Source: Pseudomonas sp. Irchel 3H7 (GTDB lineage Bacteria > Pseudomonadota > Gammaproteobacteria > Pseudomonadales > Pseudomonadaceae). Taken from it: a stretch of DNA of 64,000 nt. Where the stretch lies: positions 496,001-560,000 of the forward strand of contig NZ_FYEA01000001.1 in the NCBI RefSeq assembly GCF_900187605.1, given 5' to 3'. The translations under genes and the position numbers were made by a program. Shown piece after piece: positions 56,706-64,000 of this stretch. The notes beneath the pieces are model-generated. The model had not been told where the DNA came from and made no database searches. It saw nothing but the letters and a program-made list of their open reading frames with translations. Positions within the stretch are counted from its first letter, which is position 1. Every line of letters begins with the position of its first letter.

Positions 56706-57326
56706 CTATATTCCTTTTACGGCGTTGATGAACGCGCGGATCTTTGCGTGATCCTTGATGCCTTTGCTCGCTTCCACCCCGCCACTGACATCCACCGCAT
56801 ACGGTTTTACCCGTTCCACGGCATCTGCGACGTTCTCCGGGGTCAAACCACCCGCGAGAATCAACGGCTTGCTCAACGTCTGCGGAATCAATGACCAGTC
56901 GAACGCCTCACCGGTTCCGCCGGGCACACCTTCGACATAAGTGTCGAGCAGCACGCCACTGGCGCTCGGATAGGCATCAACCGCCGCCGCAATGTCATCA
57001 CCGGCCTTGACCCGCAACGCTTTGATGTACGGACGATGCCAGCCTTCGCAGTCTTCAGCGACTTCATCACCATGAAACTGCAACAAATCCAGCGGCACGG
57101 CGTCAAGGATTTCACCCAACTCGCAACGGCTGGCATTGACGAACAGCCCTACGGTAGTCACAAACGGCGGCAATGCCTGAATAATCGCCCGCGCCTGCTG
57201 TACGGTTACCGCACGCGGACTCTTGGCATAGAACACAAACCCGATCGCATCGGCCCCGGCCTCAACGGCGGCCAGCGCATCTTCTATGCGGGTAATCCCG
57301 CAGATCTTGCTGCGAACGGCTGACAT
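56706..57326 (-). CDS. trpF: Phosphoribosylanthranilate isomerase
   Basis: A 206-residue TIM barrel: [20 protein letters not shown] with Cys9 as general base, [22 protein letters not shown], and catalytic Asp in [19 protein letters not shown], then [17 protein letters not shown]. It isomerises PRA to CdRP in tryptophan synthesis. As in P. aeruginosa it sits between accD and truA, away from other trp genes. Confidence 0.97.
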   Translation of the reverse strand: MSAVRSKICGITRIEDALAAVEAGADAIGFVFYAKSPRAVTVQQARAIIQALPPFVTTVGLFVNASRCELGEILDAVPLDLLQFHGDEVAEDCEGWHRPYIKALRVKAGDDIAAAVDAYPSASGVLLDTYVEGVPGGTGEAFDWSLIPQTLSKPLILAGGLTPENVADAVERVKPYAVDVSGGVEASKGIKDHAKIRAFINAVKGI

Positions 57327-57391
57327 ATCGAGAAAAACTCCGAGGCAAAATCCGAGAAAGTCCCGGATGGTAACAAAAGCGTTCGAGGGCG

Positions 57392-58243
57392 TCAGCCGTC
57401 AAGTTCGGAGAAACCCGTAAGGAAATGTGGCCCGATAAAACGCTCGGGCAACGGAAATTCGTCGTGGTACTCGACCTGTACCAGATACAAGCCGTACGGA
57501 TGCGCGGTCACCCCACCGGAGCGGCGCTCGCGGCTTTCGAGGACTTCCTTCATCCACTCCACTGGACGCTCGCCAGCACCAATGGTCATCAGCACGCCAG
57601 CGATATTGCGCACCATGTGATGCAGGAAGGCATTGGCGCGAATATCGAGCACGATCATCTTGCCGTGACGGGTCACGCGCAGGTGATGCATCTTCTTGAT
57701 CGGCGACTTGGCCTGGCACTGACCGGCGCGGAACGCGCTGAAATCGTGAGTGCCGATCAGATACTGCGCGGCCTCGGCCATGCGCTCGACATCCAGCGGG
57801 CGATGATTCCAGGTGATTTCTTCATTGAGATGCGCCGGGCGAATCTGATCGTTGTAGATCACGTAGCGATAGCGCCGGGCGATGGCTTTGAACCGCGCAT
57901 GGAAATGCGCCGGCATCACCCGAGCCCAACTGACGCTGATGTCATGGGGCAGATTGATGTTGGCGCCCATGACCCAGGCTTTCAGCGAACGATCGACCGT
58001 TGTATCAAAGTGCACCACTTGTCCGCAGGCATGCACGCCGGCGTCGGTGCGTCCGGCGCACTGTAGCGAAACCGGTGAGTTGGCGACTTTCGACAGGGCT
58101 TTTTCCAGCTCTTCCTGCACCGTCGCCACACCCGTCAACTGACGCTGCCAGCCGCTGTAACGCGAGCCTTTGTACTCAACGCCCAACGCGACGCGGTAAA
58201 AGCCGTCGGGAGCCATTTCGGCGACCGGGTTATCTATGTTTGC
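57392..58243 (-). CDS. truA: tRNA pseudouridine synthase A (positions 38-40)
   Basis: The enzyme has [20 protein letters not shown] at the N terminus, [19 protein letters not shown] with the catalytic aspartate, and [17 protein letters not shown] at 58243 ([10 protein letters not shown]) gives 283 residues; the ATG at 58216 gives 274 and has no ribosome binding site. A longer frame to 58411 runs into a REPIN and is rejected. It modifies uridines in the anticodon arm. Confidence 0.93.
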   Translation of the reverse strand, partial: ANIDNPVAEMAPDGFYRVALGVEYKGSRYSGWQRQLTGVATVQEELEKALSKVANSPVSLQCAGRTDAGVHACGQVVHFDTTVDRSLKAWVMGANINLPHDISVSWARVMPAHFHARFKAIARRYRYVIYNDQIRPAHLNEEITWNHRPLDVERMAEAAQYLIGTHDFSAFRAGQCQAKSPIKKMHHLRVTRHGKMIVLDIRANAFLHHMVRNIAGVLMTIGAGERPVEWMKEVLESRERRSGGVTAHPYGLYLVQVEYHDEFPLPERFIGPHFLTGFSELDG

Positions 58244-58312
58244 CAAGGTGGGACAGCCTGCTGTTTGTGCAAAGGCGGGCATTATAAGGCTGTGGACCGG
58301 GGATACCAGTTT

Positions 58313-58400
58313 CAAAATCAAAAGATCGCAGCCCTCGGCAGCTCCTACATGAGATGGCGTTCCCCTGTAGGAGCTGCCGAAGGCTGCGATCTTTTGATTC
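58313..58400. repeat. REPIN-type repeat, GCTGCGATCTTTTGAT family
   Basis: ATCAAAAGATCGCAG...GGCAGCTCCTACA and TGTAGGAGCTGCC...CTGCGATCTTTTGAT form an inverted pair around a 12-base centre. Same family as at 48521. Confidence 0.8.
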
Positions 58401-58413
58401 AAAAAAGACAAAC

Positions 58414-58446
58414 AAAAACGGCAGCCTCAAAGGGCTGCCGTTTTTT
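58414..58446 (-). terminator. Terminator after fimV
   Basis: Minus-strand ACGGCAGCC and GGCTGCCGT stem with a six-base loop, followed by TTTTTG. Confidence 0.85.
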
Positions 58447-58460
58447 GTTTACCGCTGGAT

Positions 58461-61106
58461 TTATGCCAGGTGCGAAAGCATTTCCTGAGCTTCTTTTTTC
58501 TGTGCCTCGCTCCCCTCACTGGCGACCTCGTTGAGGATGTCGCGTGCGCCGTCGCTGTCGCCCATGTCGATGTAGGCCTGAGCCAGATCAAGCTTGGTAG
58601 CGGCTTCATCAGTGCCAGCGAGGAAGTCGAAATCGTCTTCACCCAGATCACCACCGATTGCCGCATCGGCTTCGGTGAAGGTCGGCTCGGCAATGGTTTG
58701 CGACAGACGATCCAGCTCGGCGTTGACGTCATCCAGTTCGGCAGCGAACGCATCCGGCTCAGCCGCAGGATTGCTGTCCATTTCGTCGGCCAGTGACAGA
58801 TCGAAATCGGCCGGCAGCTCCAGATCATCTTGTGGCACGTCAGCCACCACCGGCGGTTCGACTGGCGGCAGATCCTTCACGCCTTCGTCCAGATCCAGCA
58901 GGAAGTCATCGTCCGCCAGGTCAACCGCAGGCGCCGGTTCGGCACCCAGGTCCAGATCGAGGTCGAAGTCCGACAGATCATCCAGGTTCTCTTTGATATC
59001 GGTCTGCTGTTGCAGCACCGATTCGAAGCTCAGGTCGTCGTCCGCCGGGAATTCATCCAGCTCGACCGGCGCTTCAGGCTCAACCACCGGCGCCGGCTCA
59101 ACCGGCGTGATGTTGTCGAGATCGTCCAGACTCAGATCAAACGCGCTGTCCAGATCGTCTTCCACAGGCGCTGGCGCCGGTGCTTCAGGCTCATCCAGCA
59201 GCAAATCCTTGACGTATTGCGCGTCCAGTTCGGCGGCCACGGCAGCAGCGGCCAGACCTGTCGCAGCGACGACGGCCATTGCCGGGAAGCGGCTTTTCAG
59301 CTCTTCGACCTTGGCGAAGTTGTCACCATTGGCCACCAGTTGACGCTCTTGACCGACGAACGCATCGCGGTCGCCCTGCTGACCGTAGACTTCCATCAGC
59401 TTCAGACGCAGATCACTGCGTTGCGGCTCCAGGCTGACGCCCTCTTCCAGCAGTGCAGCAGCCTGATTCAGGCGACCGGCGTTGATGTGCGACTGCGCCT
59501 TGTCGAGCACGTCATCCGAGCGCTCGGCGGCCGGCGCCACCAGCGGCGCCGCAATCGGTTCAGCCATCACGATCGGGGCAACTACCGGAGCCACTACGGG
59601 TGCCGGAGCAGGTGCCGGGGTGTTGAGCTTGACGCTCGCCGCCGGGGTTTCCAGACCTTCGAAGCTGCTTTCCGGCAGATCCTGCTCGGCGGAGAACTCT
59701 TGCTCTTCCGACAGAGCGCGGGCCATGCGCAGATGTTTCTCGGCTTCCTGCTGGGCCTTGCGGCGACGTGCCAGCAACAACAGCAGGAGCAGCAGAACCA
59801 CTACACCGCCACCGACCAGACCCAACAGGATCGGATTGGTCAACAGCTCATTGAAGGTTTTCTCGTCATCGACAGGCGGCTTCGGCGTCACCACTGGCTC
59901 GACGACTGGCGTTTCAGCCGGTGGCGCAATGGCGGACTCTGGCGTCGGCGCCGCTTCTGCCGGAGTGGCTGGCGGCGTGGCAGCCAGTTCAGCCGTGATC
60001 GCAGGCACCGCCGGTGCAGCAGCGTTGGCGGCCGGCGCAGCGCCCGCCCCTTCGGCCTGCAGTTTTGCCAGCTGATTGTTCTTCAGCTCGATCAGTTTTT
60101 GCAGCTTGTCCAACTGACTTTGCAGATCGGACATGCGGCTTTTCAGTTCCTCGTTATCACGACGGGTCGTGTCGAGGCTTTCCTGAGTGACCGCGAGCTT
60201 GTTGCTCAAGGCTTTAGCATCACCCGCCGGGCCTTTGCCGCGGGACTTGGCGCTTTCAGCAGAAACCAGACTCAGATTGTCCTGAGCGTTCTGCGCAGCA
60301 CCGGTATTGCCGCGACCACGATTGGTCGCATCGAGCTGCTGCTGACCGGTGCCCGGTTTGGCCACATAACGACGGCCCTGACGCCAGGCTTCGTTCTGCG
60401 CAGCGACTTCGGCAATGGCCTTCGACTGTGGCAACGCAGTGCTTTGCACGGAATCCGGCAGGCGCAGCACCTGACCGGTCTTCAGGCGGTTGATGTTGCC
60501 ACCGATGAACGCATCCGGGTTCAGCGCTTGAATGGCCAGCATGGTCTGCTGCACCGAACCGCCGGTACGCGCTTTCGCAGCGATTTCCCACAGGGTGTCG
60601 CGCGGCGTGGTGGTGTATTGCGTCGAGTGCGTGGCGCCCGTGGTCGGCGCAGTGATGGTCTGCGACGGCGCCGGTTGCGCGGCGGCGTCAGCGGTCTGCG
60701 GCGAGAACTTCGAGGGATCGAGCAGCACGCTGTAATCGCGCAGCAGACGGCCATTCGGCCACATCACCTGAACGAGGAATTTCACCATCGGTTCCGACAG
60801 CGGTTTGCTCGAGGTCACGCGCAGCACGCTTTTGCCGCTGGCGTTGAGCACCGGGGTGAAGGTCAGATCATTGAGGAAGGCCTGGCGATCGACGCCGGCC
60901 TTGGCAAAGTCTTCAGCTGAAGCCAGGCTCGGCACCACTTCGGCAGCGGTGAGATCCTTGACGTCGAGCAGCTCGATTTCAGCCACCAGCGGCTGGTTCA
61001 GGGTCGACTTCAGGGTCAGCTCCCCGAGCCCGAGGGCATGCGCCATACCGGAGGACAGCGCCGAGGCGGCCGCTATTGCTAACACCAGTTTGCGAACTTG
61101 AACCAT
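58461..61106 (-). CDS. fimV: FimV-like peptidoglycan-binding polar hub protein
   Basis: An 881-residue protein: signal peptide (LVLAIAAASALSSGMAHA), FimV N-terminal domain (LGELTLKSTLNQPLVAEIEL), LysM-type domain (about 165-215, DTLWEIAAKARTGGSVQQTM), coiled coil (about 300-350), membrane segment near 430 (VGGGVVVLLLLLLLLARRRK), then a long acidic cytosolic part with TPR-like helices and the conserved C-terminal motif KLDLAQAYIDMGDSDGARDI. FimV localises type IV pilus and chemosensory factors to the pole. Length and order match the family. Confidence 0.95.
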   Translation of the reverse strand: MVQVRKLVLAIAAASALSSGMAHALGLGELTLKSTLNQPLVAEIELLDVKDLTAAEVVPSLASAEDFAKAGVDRQAFLNDLTFTPVLNASGKSVLRVTSSKPLSEPMVKFLVQVMWPNGRLLRDYSVLLDPSKFSPQTADAAAQPAPSQTITAPTTGATHSTQYTTTPRDTLWEIAAKARTGGSVQQTMLAIQALNPDAFIGGNINRLKTGQVLRLPDSVQSTALPQSKAIAEVAAQNEAWRQGRRYVAKPGTGQQQLDATNRGRGNTGAAQNAQDNLSLVSAESAKSRGKGPAGDAKALSNKLAVTQESLDTTRRDNEELKSRMSDLQSQLDKLQKLIELKNNQLAKLQAEGAGAAPAANAAAPAVPAITAELAATPPATPAEAAPTPESAIAPPAETPVVEPVVTPKPPVDDEKTFNELLTNPILLGLVGGGVVVLLLLLLLLARRRKAQQEAEKHLRMARALSEEQEFSAEQDLPESSFEGLETPAASVKLNTPAPAPAPVVAPVVAPIVMAEPIAAPLVAPAAERSDDVLDKAQSHINAGRLNQAAALLEEGVSLEPQRSDLRLKLMEVYGQQGDRDAFVGQERQLVANGDNFAKVEELKSRFPAMAVVAATGLAAAAVAAELDAQYVKDLLLDEPEAPAPAPVEDDLDSAFDLSLDDLDNITPVEPAPVVEPEAPVELDEFPADDDLSFESVLQQQTDIKENLDDLSDFDLDLDLGAEPAPAVDLADDDFLLDLDEGVKDLPPVEPPVVADVPQDDLELPADFDLSLADEMDSNPAAEPDAFAAELDDVNAELDRLSQTIAEPTFTEADAAIGGDLGEDDFDFLAGTDEAATKLDLAQAYIDMGDSDGARDILNEVASEGSEAQKKEAQEMLSHLA

Positions 61107-61314
61107 AGCCTCATCCTTTGTTTGAACGTTCCTCGGCCAGCGAGAAGATGTTGAATACCGCTGCCGTAAGGCATTGCGCGCGACGACGACAGATGCCGCG
61201 CGCGATCATTTCTTTGATGCCCCGGAATGTCCCGGAGGGTGACACGTTATCAAGCGATCTGGGCAAGCATAGCGCTCACCTAGAATCAGTCGACAAATTG
61301 TTGCCAAGTATCTT

Positions 61315-62325
61315 TTACAGCAGGTCTTTTATCAACAACTCAGCCACCTGCACAGCGTTAAGGGCCGCGCCCTTGCGTACGTTATCTGACGTCAGCCACA
61401 GATTAAGTTCCGCCGGGTCGTCAACACCGCTGCGCACGCGACCGACATAGACAACATCCTGCCCTACCGCGTCACCGACTGCGGTCGGGTAATCACCGGC
61501 TTCGACCAGCTCGATACCGGCCGCGTCTTCGAGTGCAGCGTTGACTTTTGCCAGGTCGACAGCCGACGCTGACTGCAAGGTCACGCTAAAGCTATCGCCA
61601 AAAAACACCGGGGCTTGAACGCAAGTTGCGGAAATCTTTAATAAAGGCAGCGCCAGCACCTGACGCAACTCGCGCACCAGACGTTTTTCCAGCAGCGTGT
61701 GGCCCTGCGCGTCAGGCGTGCCGACCTGCGCCAGCAGGTTGAAGGCCATCTGCCGATCAAAGAAGGTCGGTTCCAGCGGGCGCATGTTCAGCAGCTCGGC
61801 GGTCTGTCGCGCCAGCTCGGTCACGGCTTCACGACCTTGGGCGGAAACGGCCAGATTGGCGGTGACATTCACATATTGCAGATCGATCAGGTCGAGCAGC
61901 GGCGCCAGCACCACGGCGAGCGAAGTGGCCGACGGGCTTGGGCTGCTGACCTGGAACGGTGCTTTCAAACTGGCGAGTACTGCGGCGTTGGCTTCCGGCA
62001 CCACTTGCGGCGCTTGATCGGCCGGCAGCGCACCGGACAGGTCAATCAGCGAGCAACCGGCGGCGTGGGCACGCGCGGCGTAGCTCAAGGTGATGGCCGG
62101 GCCGGCGGCGAAGAACACCAGTTTGACCTTGCTGAAATCGAATTCATCGACTTCACGAACGCGCACGTTCTTGTTGCGAAACAGCACCGAACTGCCAGCA
62201 GATTCGCTGCTCGCCAGCAGGTGCAGGTTGCCGACCGGGAAGTCGCGCTCTTCGAGAATCTGTACGAGGGTTTCGCCGACAGTACCGGTGGCGCCGATCA
62301 CGGCAATATCTAGGGTCTGGGTCAT
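61315..62325 (-). CDS. usg: Aspartate-semialdehyde dehydrogenase homologue without the catalytic cysteine
   Basis: A 336-residue protein of the Asd family: N-terminal Rossmann motif LDIAVIGATGTVGETLVQIL and VKLVFFAAGPAITLSYA. At the catalytic site the family's NC(T/S) is replaced by SSPSPSATS, so the nucleophilic cysteine is gone. It is the Usg-type paralogue seen between asd and fimV in pseudomonads and is unlikely to have dehydrogenase activity. Confidence 0.9.
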   Translation of the reverse strand: MTQTLDIAVIGATGTVGETLVQILEERDFPVGNLHLLASSESAGSSVLFRNKNVRVREVDEFDFSKVKLVFFAAGPAITLSYAARAHAAGCSLIDLSGALPADQAPQVVPEANAAVLASLKAPFQVSSPSPSATSLAVVLAPLLDLIDLQYVNVTANLAVSAQGREAVTELARQTAELLNMRPLEPTFFDRQMAFNLLAQVGTPDAQGHTLLEKRLVRELRQVLALPLLKISATCVQAPVFFGDSFSVTLQSASAVDLAKVNAALEDAAGIELVEAGDYPTAVGDAVGQDVVYVGRVRSGVDDPAELNLWLTSDNVRKGAALNAVQVAELLIKDLL

Positions 62326-62422
62326 GGTGCGAGCCTCTGGCGAAACGGGGGGAGCGGCACTTTACCGGGTGACCGCCATGCAGGCAATTTCTGCCGAGGA
62401 TTTGCGGCGCCTGCACCGGCCT

Positions 62423-62514
62423 CATCGCTGGCAAGCCAGCTCCCACAATGGGCGGTGCGATTCACAGATTTTATGTACTCCACAAATCCCTGTGGGAGCT
62501 GGCTTGCCAGCGAT
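62423..62514. repeat. REPIN-type repeat, GCTGGCTTGCCAGC family
   Basis: ATCGCTGGCAAGCCAGCTCCCACA is mirrored by TGTGGGAGCTGGCTTGCCAGCGAT, the two arms separated by about 45 bases (given here by positions 62423-62446 and 62490-62514). Confidence 0.8.
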
Positions 62515-62549
62515 GGGGCCAATCCAGACACCCGAGAAACCACAGGCAT

Positions 62550-62581
62550 AAAAAAACCCGCACCTCTCACAAGGCGCGGGC
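62550..62581 (-). terminator. Terminator after asd
   Basis: Minus-strand CCCGC...GCGGG stem followed by seven T residues, 20 bases past the asd stop codon. Confidence 0.75.
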
Positions 62582-62601
62582 TCTTTCATTGCTGCAAACG
62601 A

Positions 62602-63714
62602 TCAACGCTCAAGCAAAATCCGCAGCATGCGACGCAGCGGTTCGGCCGCGCCCCACAGCAGTTGGTCGCCGACGGTGAACGCACCGACGAATTGCGAACC
62701 CATGTTCAGCTTGCGCAGACGACCCACCGGCACATTCAGGGTGCCAGTGACCTTGGTCGGGCTCAGCTCCTGCATGCTGATCTCGCGCTGGTTCGGCACC
62801 AGTTTGACCCAAGGGTTGTGCTGGCTGATCAACCCTTCGATATCAGCGATCGGCACGTCTTTGTTCAGCTTGATGGTCAGCGCCTGGCTGTGGCAACGCA
62901 TGGCGCCAATGCGCACGCAGATGCCGTCGACCGGAATCGGGCTCTTGAAGCGGCCGAGGATCTTGTTGGTCTCAGCCTGAGCTTTCCATTCTTCGCGGCT
63001 CTGGCCGTTCGGCAGTTCCTTGTCGATCCACGGAATCAGGCTGCCGGCCAGCGGTACGCCGAAGTTTTCGGTCGGGTACGCTTCGCTGCGCATGGCATCA
63101 GCAACGCGACGGTCGATGTCGAGGATCGCGCTGGCCGGATCGGCCAGTTGATCAGCGACAGCGGCGTGGGTCGCGCCCATTTGCTTGATCAGTTCACGCA
63201 TGTTCTGCGCGCCGGCACCGGAAGCCGCCTGATAGGTCATGGCGCTCATCCACTCGACCAGACCGGCCTCAAACAAGCCGCCCAGGCCCATCAGCATCAG
63301 GCTGACGGTGCAGTTGCCGCCGATGTAGTTCTTGGTGCCCGCATCGAGCTGCTGGTCGATGACCTTGCGGTTGACCGGATCGAGAATGATCACCGCGTCA
63401 TCGTTCATGCGCAGGCTCGAGGCCGCGTCGATCCAGTAACCCTGCCAGCCGGCTTCGCGCAGTTTCGGGAACACTTCGCTGGTGTAGTCGCCGCCCTGGC
63501 AGGTCAGAATCACGTCGAGGGTCTTCAGCTCATCAATGCTGTAAGCATCCTTGAGCGGAGCAATGTCCTTGCCCACGGACGGGCCTTGGCCACCGACGTT
63601 GGACGTGGTGAAAAACACCGGCTCGATTAGATCGAAATCCTGCTCTTCCAGCATCCGCTGCATGAGCACGGAACCGACCATCCCGCGCCAACCGATCAGA
63701 CCTACACGTTTCAT
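62602..63714 (-). CDS. asd: Aspartate-semialdehyde dehydrogenase
   Basis: A 370-residue enzyme: [24 protein letters not shown]-binding motif, active-site [14 protein letters not shown] with Cys135, and [13 protein letters not shown]. It reduces aspartyl phosphate to the semialdehyde for Lys, Met, Thr and diaminopimelate. The ATG at 63714 (MKRVGLIG) is the family start; the longer frame is unsupported. GAAGGTGTAGTTGCG precedes it. Confidence 0.97.
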   Translation of the reverse strand: MKRVGLIGWRGMVGSVLMQRMLEEQDFDLIEPVFFTTSNVGGQGPSVGKDIAPLKDAYSIDELKTLDVILTCQGGDYTSEVFPKLREAGWQGYWIDAASSLRMNDDAVIILDPVNRKVIDQQLDAGTKNYIGGNCTVSLMLMGLGGLFEAGLVEWMSAMTYQAASGAGAQNMRELIKQMGATHAAVADQLADPASAILDIDRRVADAMRSEAYPTENFGVPLAGSLIPWIDKELPNGQSREEWKAQAETNKILGRFKSPIPVDGICVRIGAMRCHSQALTIKLNKDVPIADIEGLISQHNPWVKLVPNQREISMQELSPTKVTGTLNVPVGRLRKLNMGSQFVGAFTVGDQLLWGAAEPLRRMLRILLER

Positions 63715-63779
63715 CGCAACTACACCTTCTTGAAAAGTGGGCCGCTGCTTGTATTGAATTTCGCAGCGGGCCCGAGAGA

Positions 63780-64000
63780 TTACAGATTCCGCAGCGCGGC
63801 GACTACTGCGTCGCCCATTTCCTGCGTACCGACTTTGGTGCAACCGGCCGAATAGATGTCGCCAGTGCGCAACCCTTGATCGAGCACAACGCTAACGGCT
63901 TTCTCGATGGCATCGGCCGCGTCATGCAGATTGAAGCTGTAACGCAGCATCATCGACACCGACAGAATGGTCGCCAACGGGTTGGCGATGCCTTTACCGG
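63780..64000 (-). CDS. leuB: 3-isopropylmalate dehydrogenase, C-terminal end
   Basis: The frame runs off the right edge. The 73 residues seen include [20 protein letters not shown] and [12 protein letters not shown], ending [17 protein letters not shown], the C terminus of LeuB, which oxidises 3-isopropylmalate in leucine synthesis. Its position upstream of asd matches other pseudomonads. Confidence 0.93.
   Translation of the reverse strand, partial: GKGIANPLATILSVSMMLRYSFNLHDAADAIEKAVSVVLDQGLRTGDIYSAGCTKVGTQEMGDAVVAALRNL

Overview
The window is chromosomal DNA of a fluorescent-group Pseudomonas. This is inferred from gene order: thrS-infC-rpmI-rplT-pheS-pheT-ihfA-merR-tRNA-Pro, rbsBACRKD, and leuB-asd-usg-fimV-truA-trpF-accD-folC-dedD-cvpA-purF-metZ are all arranged as in that genus. 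Its G+C-rich codon use and REPIN-type repeats agree. Two integrated elements, both using tRNA genes, interrupt the core.

Region 1 (1-7190) is the end of a prophage inserted at tRNA-Pro(GGG). It runs from a truncated phage cytosine methyltransferase, through small phage genes and a DUF2971 cargo gene, to a compact three-gene membrane/DUF6414 locus, then excisionase and tyrosine integrase next to the tRNA. Region 2 (7280-14567, minus strand) is the translation operon from thrS to a MerR regulator. Region 3 (14900-28994) is core/accessory metabolism: small exported proteins, a cold-shock protein, a ribose uptake operon with its own repressor, a palindromic operator and a periplasmic nucleoside hydrolase, a periplasmic glutaminase-asparaginase with apparent AauR and sigma-54 sites, a LexA-controlled unit containing endonuclease I, csrA/rsmA, and a decayed siderophore-interacting-protein gene.

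Region 4 (29509-41170) is an integrative element of about 11.55 kb bounded by 110-bp direct repeats (108/110 identical) made from the 3' part of tRNA-Val(GAC) and its terminator. It carries a tyrosine integrase, a possible small RNA/attenuated leader, an HNH/AP2-like protein, a RepL-like winged-helix protein, a short membrane protein, an XRE regulator, a serine resolvase, two homologous membrane/coiled-coil/winged-helix proteins with a LexA box and a 52-residue microprotein between them, a HEPN-like protein divergent from a large protein with a RecB/Cas4-like nuclease domain, and a MazG-like pyrophosphatase overlapping an EVE-like/HNH nuclease gene. This content looks like a defence island and is the best place in the window for undescribed systems.

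Region 5 (41386-64000) is core again: a PuuB-like amine oxidase, a periplasmic molybdenum hydroxylase operon (large subunit, 2Fe-2S subunit, tri-haem cytochrome, XdhC), two tRNA-Asp and one tRNA-Val(TAC), an SDR, metZ-purF-cvpA-dedD-folC-accD, trpF, truA, fimV, a cysteine-less Asd homologue, asd, and the 3' end of leuB at the right edge. All assignments come from reading the sequence; no database search was run.
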